From Austropuccinia psidii (Eukaryota > Basidiomycota > Pucciniomycetes > Pucciniales > Sphaerophragmiaceae), in the NCBI GenBank assembly GCA_023105745.1, contig JALGQZ010000004.1, positions 39,570,437 to 39,634,436 of the forward strand: a DNA stretch of 64,000 bases. Reading direction: 5' to 3'. The notes below the pieces were generated by a model. The model saw only the letters and a list, made by a program, of their open reading frames with translations, was not told the DNA's origin and did not search any database. Made by a program: the position numbers and the translations under genes. Positions 59,419 to 64,000 of this stretch are shown in pieces (within the stretch, counting starts at the first letter, position 1; each line of letters begins with the position of its first letter).

Positions 59419-62400
59419 TTAATAAGAGTCAAGGGCAAAAAGGTTGGAAATCATTTTACTCAAAATTGGGCCTAATGTCCTGCGACTACTAGCCGAGCTA
59501 CTACTAAATTGATCTTCAACCCATTTACTTCGGAGGCTTGCCAGCTGCTGGTTCTCGTTTTCTTTAACTTGTGAATTTCCAACCGGGAGGTATTGCTCAT
59601 TGAATTCATCCCAAAACAAGCGTGGCGTCGGCCAACGGGACACAAACTCTCCAACCTTTTCCGCGCTCATCCCATTGACCTGGTGAATCATTTTGCCCCA
59701 CAGTTCTTTCACAGTGGAATTTCCTGATTTGCTATTCAAGCTTTCAAACACACTGTAGGAAGTTACCCAATATTTCTCAGGACGGGTCCGACGAAGTTCG
59801 TATAATAGGGGTAAGTAGCTACTTCGATTGATGTGCTTGTCAGGTATAACTGATAAATCTATACTCTGCAAGGTGGATAGGTTAGTAGAATAAATCACAA
59901 TTCGAGTAAATGTCTCACAAACCTGATGAAGTTGGTATAAAACTTGGGTGCGCATTACTAAATACTCGACAGACTCTTTCCAATCGGTAGTTGTCTGTAG
60001 ATGACAATCATCTAATAACATTAATTCCACTTGTGAGGTCTGAATTCGTTGATCGAATTGTTCATTATTCACTTGAACATTGAAAGACTCAATCAAATAA
60101 ATTCGATCTTTCAGCCCGGAACTCTTAAGCCTAGCCTAATTGAAAATGGATCTTAGTGTTCAAAGATCGACTTTAATGAAAAGGAAATTGTATTTCAAAA
60201 GCGCACCTTTTGCTCATGAAATCTTGAGTCAAGAATGCTTTTTCCAAGGTCGTCTAAACGCTTTCGCTCGACGATGCTATCAAGGACGACTTCTCTGCTG
60301 CTAACATTGTTTATCGCAATCCAAAGTGCGTCTCCCACGGCCAATGGCCTTTGCTGAACCTTCACCAGACTGCCCATACTTTGACGCATTCTGGAAAGAC
60401 ATAAATTGAACATACCATCTCGATCCCTTCGTGACTTGACTTCTCGATTGTCAATAACAAGCATAATGCCATAAGTACCTGCTTTCCAAAGCTCAGCTTG
60501 TACTTCTTTGACTAAAGATGATAAAGAGCCGCCGGATGGAGTGCTTGGCTGGGGCATTTCAGAAGGCAGGAAAGTTTTGGTGGCAAATGAAGCTCGAGAT
60601 CGGGCGAAGGCGTCGGGCTGGTTCCCATTAATACCAAGTTGACTGGAGCTTTCGATTCCATTAGATAAAGCTGTGGAAGCTAAGGAGCAGCCATGAGCAG
60701 ATTGCACCAGCGGGATTTCGGACTGGCTCATAGGTTTTGGCCGAGTACTTTGTGTAGGGCCTGAGCCATTGACAATAGCTGCTGTAATGCCGATGCCATC
60801 GATGATGCCGCTCGAAGTAAGTGCTGTTTTCGTTTGATCCACAAAAGGCGCAGGATACGATCCGGTAGTAGTAGAAACACAGGGCTTTGTAGGGTTAGTC
60901 CCAACGACTACAGGAAATTTAAAAATGGTCTTGGGAGATGCAAGAGCTATTTGTAATATAATTCAACGATAGAAAACCAATTACCTGATTAAAATTCGAT
61001 TTGCAAGTCTCAGCTAAATCGGTCACAGCGAAGCCAGGACATGTCGGAATGGATTTGTCAGACTTGAGCCAACCAATCATGGTAGATATACGAGGTAAAG
61101 TTATATTTGACTCCACAGTGTCAATCAAAACGTTTTTGACGCAAAAGGGATGCAACTGTTGGCGAGCATAAAATTCAATCTTGTGATAGCTTTCGTGTGA
61201 AGTGGCACCCGGGCGAGTTGCTGCTTTTGCAAGTTCGCGAACTCGGCAGCCAGCTGTCGACCCAGAAAACAAAACAAGCTTTGAATATTAGCAACTCTAC
61301 GTGATTCAAGCAGATAGTTATAGTTAAATGGGACACTAGCCAAAGTCAACATAGAAAAAGTTGAAAGGTGTTGGGTTCTGTAAATATATGTAAGAAATTG
61401 AGGAGTTGGTCGGCTTGTCAAGAGCTTTGTTGAAAATACCGTCGGAGAGAGACTTTACGCCCAATGATTCGTTGTTGAAACCTGTAAGCTGGGCTTTATT
61501 ACTGTAGTGACACAACTTTGAGGAGGCTGTTGTGTTAGCCTCATTGCTCAACTGGGGATGCATGGGGATTGGATTGGGTAAGCTCGATTGGTCAGGTGCC
61601 AAATGCAAATCCAGTATGGGGATTCCTTCTTTTCGTGCGACCACTAAGGCTACCTCATATCCTGAAGCCGTCAATGCATACTTCAACGGGCGAAGGGCAG
61701 CATGCGAAATAACCAATTGATGCTTGAGCAAAATGTCACTGCAAAAGAACCAAACAGTTAGCTCTTACTTTTATGCATGCTACAGTCATCCGGCCAAACT
61801 TTTGCTGATGATTTCTCATTCAGCAAATGTGGCAACTATCCACCTACGTACATTCCAGAATTCCAAGCGGTCCTGTAGCGATTGGTATTATTTTTATTTG
61901 AGATTGTGTAAGAACTGTCGCAATATGGAGTAGCGCCTTCTATTATTGTTTCTTTCGAGCTGAATTTTTTCAAGTCAGTTGTTTCGCAAAAGCTGTACAT
62001 GGCTGCAAGGATGCCCCAGGCAGGATCGCGTGATTTGGGAAAATAGCTCCTTTTCGTTCGAGCAGCACCACATTTAGCTCTAGCAGGGATGGATTCTTTT
62101 ACAGATTTCCGTTGTTCCAATGCACTCAGGGATGTTGACACGTTTCCGAGAGGGACGCCTGGGGGTTGGCCTTCAAGTTCGAATCCTGGTTTCTTTTGCA
62201 GGTCGATGGATGCACGTTTTAAATGCTTCGAAGATGCAGAGGAAAACGAATCATCCAAGGACAAGCCACGTTTCAACGAACCCCCAGCTGGAGAAACTGT
62301 TTGCAAAAATTAATTGTCACATCAATCCAATGCTGAATGACTCGATCCTCTACCTTAAGTGCCTATAATCTCAGTCGGACCTTGAAGACTAGTACTATTC

Positions 62401-62633
62401 TCTTTAGCCAGTTTCTCCAGTTTGTCGGTGAGAGCCTTGACTATTTTAGGACCGACCCCAGGCAAGAACATGGCATCCTTGGGTCGAAGAAGTTTCTCGG
62501 GGTGAGTTTTGATTGACTTGGCAGCCTTGCGATAAGTCTCTGCAGCTCTTGAGTTCTTTTCGGCGGCGAGGTCGGCCAGCTCTTGGACCCATGCCGCCCA
62601 TTCAAGATTGGGGTAGACTTTGCGTGGCGGCAT
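59419..62633 (-). CDS. MUS81: MUS81 structure-specific endonuclease, 7 exons
   Basis: My model: ATG at 62631-62633 (the TTG three codons upstream is not the start); exons 62381-62633, 61852-62296, 61440-61738, 60985-61253, 60207-60929, 59923-60135 and 59419-59865. Phases join throughout and give 882 aa, long for the family because of linkers. Domains: N-terminal helix-hairpin-helix (about 1-85, FLPGVGPKIVKAL); winged helix (about 150-260, YCDSSYT...YRTAWNSGIDILLKHQLV); ERCC4-type nuclease with IDNREVKSRRDRDG (Asp about 582), GDALWI (about 621) and ERKRLDD (about 643); C-terminal helix-hairpin-helix (MSAEKVGEFVSRWPTPRLF). It cuts branched DNA at stalled forks and crossovers, normally with an EME1/MMS4 partner. 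Exons 3-4 junctions (intron 61254-61439) and the intron 60930-60984 are the least sure. Confidence 0.92.
59866..59922 (-). other. MUS81: Stop-free 57-nt intron in MUS81
   Basis: GTTTGT...TACTAAC...TTGCAG, with a perfect yeast-type branch site 11 bases before the acceptor region. The length is a multiple of three and the frame has no stop, so retention would add 19 residues between LYQLHQ and SIDLSVIP. I treat it as an intron because the flanking residues match MUS81 without it. Confidence 0.75.
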
Positions 62634-64000
62634 CTCTGGCAAGCAACAAATATAAATCGTTATCGGCTAGTGCGACCAGGAACCAGGATGAAATCGTCAA
62701 CCTGGAGCAGGCGCCCCAAGCCTAATCCCGAAGAGAACCTTGGTACAAGCACGCGTCGCCAACGCGTCGCGCAATAAAAGCACAGGTTTCTACGCACAGT
62801 GCGCCAAGACAACTCCAGATATCCTAAAGGCTGCCTCTTGATAAAACCCAGAGTCTTAAAAACTTTTTCGAGGAGGCAATAGGTCAAGAAAAGACCAATA
62901 GAGGGCCCACTTTGCTCATTTACTTGCCTTTTCATGCTTGACACTCATTTTAAACTTTTACCTTGTTGGACATTTTTTCTGGCATCATTCATACCTATAG
63001 GGTTTTTGATCTTTTTAAAAGACTTACCAACTTGAAGCTACATTGACTTGAATAAACAAGCATTTTAATTGAGTGAAGTCTACATTTTATTTTCAGTAAG
63101 CTTATAGAAATATAAGCAATAAGATTTCTAGAAGATTTTAACTTTTCCAAAAAAAACAATAATTTTAATTTATTGTAAAATAACTTTTTTTTATAGGTTT
63201 TTTGTTGCTTTTTTACAAATTTATTTAAATTAGTATTGAATTTATCTTTTATTTTCTTTAATACCATAAGCTCATATTGAAAAGCTATCATTCTTTCAAT
63301 TATTTTAATATTTTATGTTTAATTGATATTGGGTGACCCGCAATCAGTAAGTTGCCTATTGCTAGATCGAATTGTAGCAGGTATAAAGGAGAATTAGAGC
63401 ACTTCCAGATATATTAATACTGAATGAAGTGGTTAAGAATCACTATAGTAGCTATATATACCAAATGATCTAAAAATAGAAAAATTAAAAAATAAAAAAG
63501 GGAAGAAAATCATAAAAATTTGAGGATTTGAACTCTTTTATTTTTGATTGTCTTTTATATTATTAACCCTTTTTGAAATTTTGAAATATATATTGAATCA
63601 TTTCATAATATTGATTTTTTGTGATAAATTAAACTAATTAATAAATTTAATCACTTTGGTGTAAAATGAAGCAAAAAAATTAAGAAAATATTTGAATATT
63701 TGATAAAAAACAACTATATGAATTTGAAATTATTGAATTCATTTTCATTGTTCTTCTTTTTAAACTAATTATTGAAAAAAAATAATTCAAATAATCAAGT
63801 CATATTCATCATAAAGAGAGATACTTCAAAATATCATTTTATGGATTCATGTTAAAAATGCTCATAAACTGGAAGGACAGAATTTGAAATGAGATTATAT
63901 CACAAGTGTTTATCTTTTCATTTACTTATTAAATATGATTTTTTATTTAAAATGAATTAATCTTCAGTTTTTATAATAATTATTAAAAAAAGAAATGAAA
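62634..64000. other. MUS81 5' flank, then AT-rich desert
   Basis: 62634-62.95 kb keeps genic GC and should hold the MUS81 promoter and any 5' UTR. A minus open frame at 62660-62944 shows no family likeness. Beyond 62.95 kb the sequence is AT-rich; the Lys-rich minus frame 62995-63291 is low-complexity and could be a transposon coiled-coil relic. Confidence 0.4.

Noticed and set aside
61125..61421. Alternative minus frame in MUS81 as a separate exon
   Set aside because: It cannot be joined in phase to both neighbours, while the 60985-61253 frame can.
62660..62944. Minus open frame upstream of MUS81 as an extra gene
   Set aside because: No family likeness, no clear ATG context, and it lies where the MUS81 promoter or 5' UTR is expected.
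62995..63291. 98-codon Lys/Leu-rich minus frame as a real gene
   Set aside because: Low-complexity composition in AT-rich DNA, with no domain or splice support.

Overview
The window looks like rust-fungus (Pucciniales) nuclear DNA. Support: short GT-AG introns of about 55-110 nt, a fungal MUS81 gene, a tRNA-Ile(AAT) with a small intron, and a large Ty3/Gypsy element whose polyprotein reads like those I remember from Austropuccinia psidii (a memory match, not a search). Most of the window is very AT-rich and made of layered transposons. Ordinary genes sit in two islands of visibly higher GC, at about 15.8-20.3 kb and 59.0-62.9 kb.

Layout. 1-730: tandem repeat with a 19-base hairpin core. 0.7-15.7 kb: AT-rich desert with strongly decayed relics (two Tet/JBP-like oxygenase relics, PIF/Harbinger pieces). 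15.8-19.8 kb: tRNA-Ile, a 7-exon conserved fungal gene (minus) and a small divergent gene (plus). 20.3-24.7 kb: a nearly complete PIF/Harbinger element with terminal inverted repeats, a transposase and a convergent partner gene, both stopped only by a few point or indel lesions. About 24.7-37.1 kb: a second, older Harbinger copy split by a solo LTR (target duplication TATAA) and by an unfamiliar LTR element in the tandem form LTR-internal-LTR-internal-LTR (target duplication ATTAT). One internal unit of that element is itself split by a third LTR (target duplication GTTTT). 37.7-39.6 kb: Tc1/mariner relic. 40.5-45.3 kb: LTR relic holding a 2.7 kb plant-type Harbinger element. 45.4-46.7 kb: Gypsy integrase relic. 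47.2-57.8 kb: a full-length Ty3/Gypsy element with about 2.0 kb LTRs. 59.4-62.6 kb: MUS81, seven exons, minus strand.

Main points of interest. In the full-length Gypsy element the polyprotein ATG lies inside a predicted intron. Splicing that intron and a second one would open a different, overlapping gag-like frame, so splicing could choose between two proteins. The LTR families keep a stem-loop near their 3' ends whose sequence changes between families while pairing is kept. The tandem LTR element carries a 411-codon frame of unknown family. All gene models, domain names and relic assignments come from reading the sequence by eye; no search or alignment was run.
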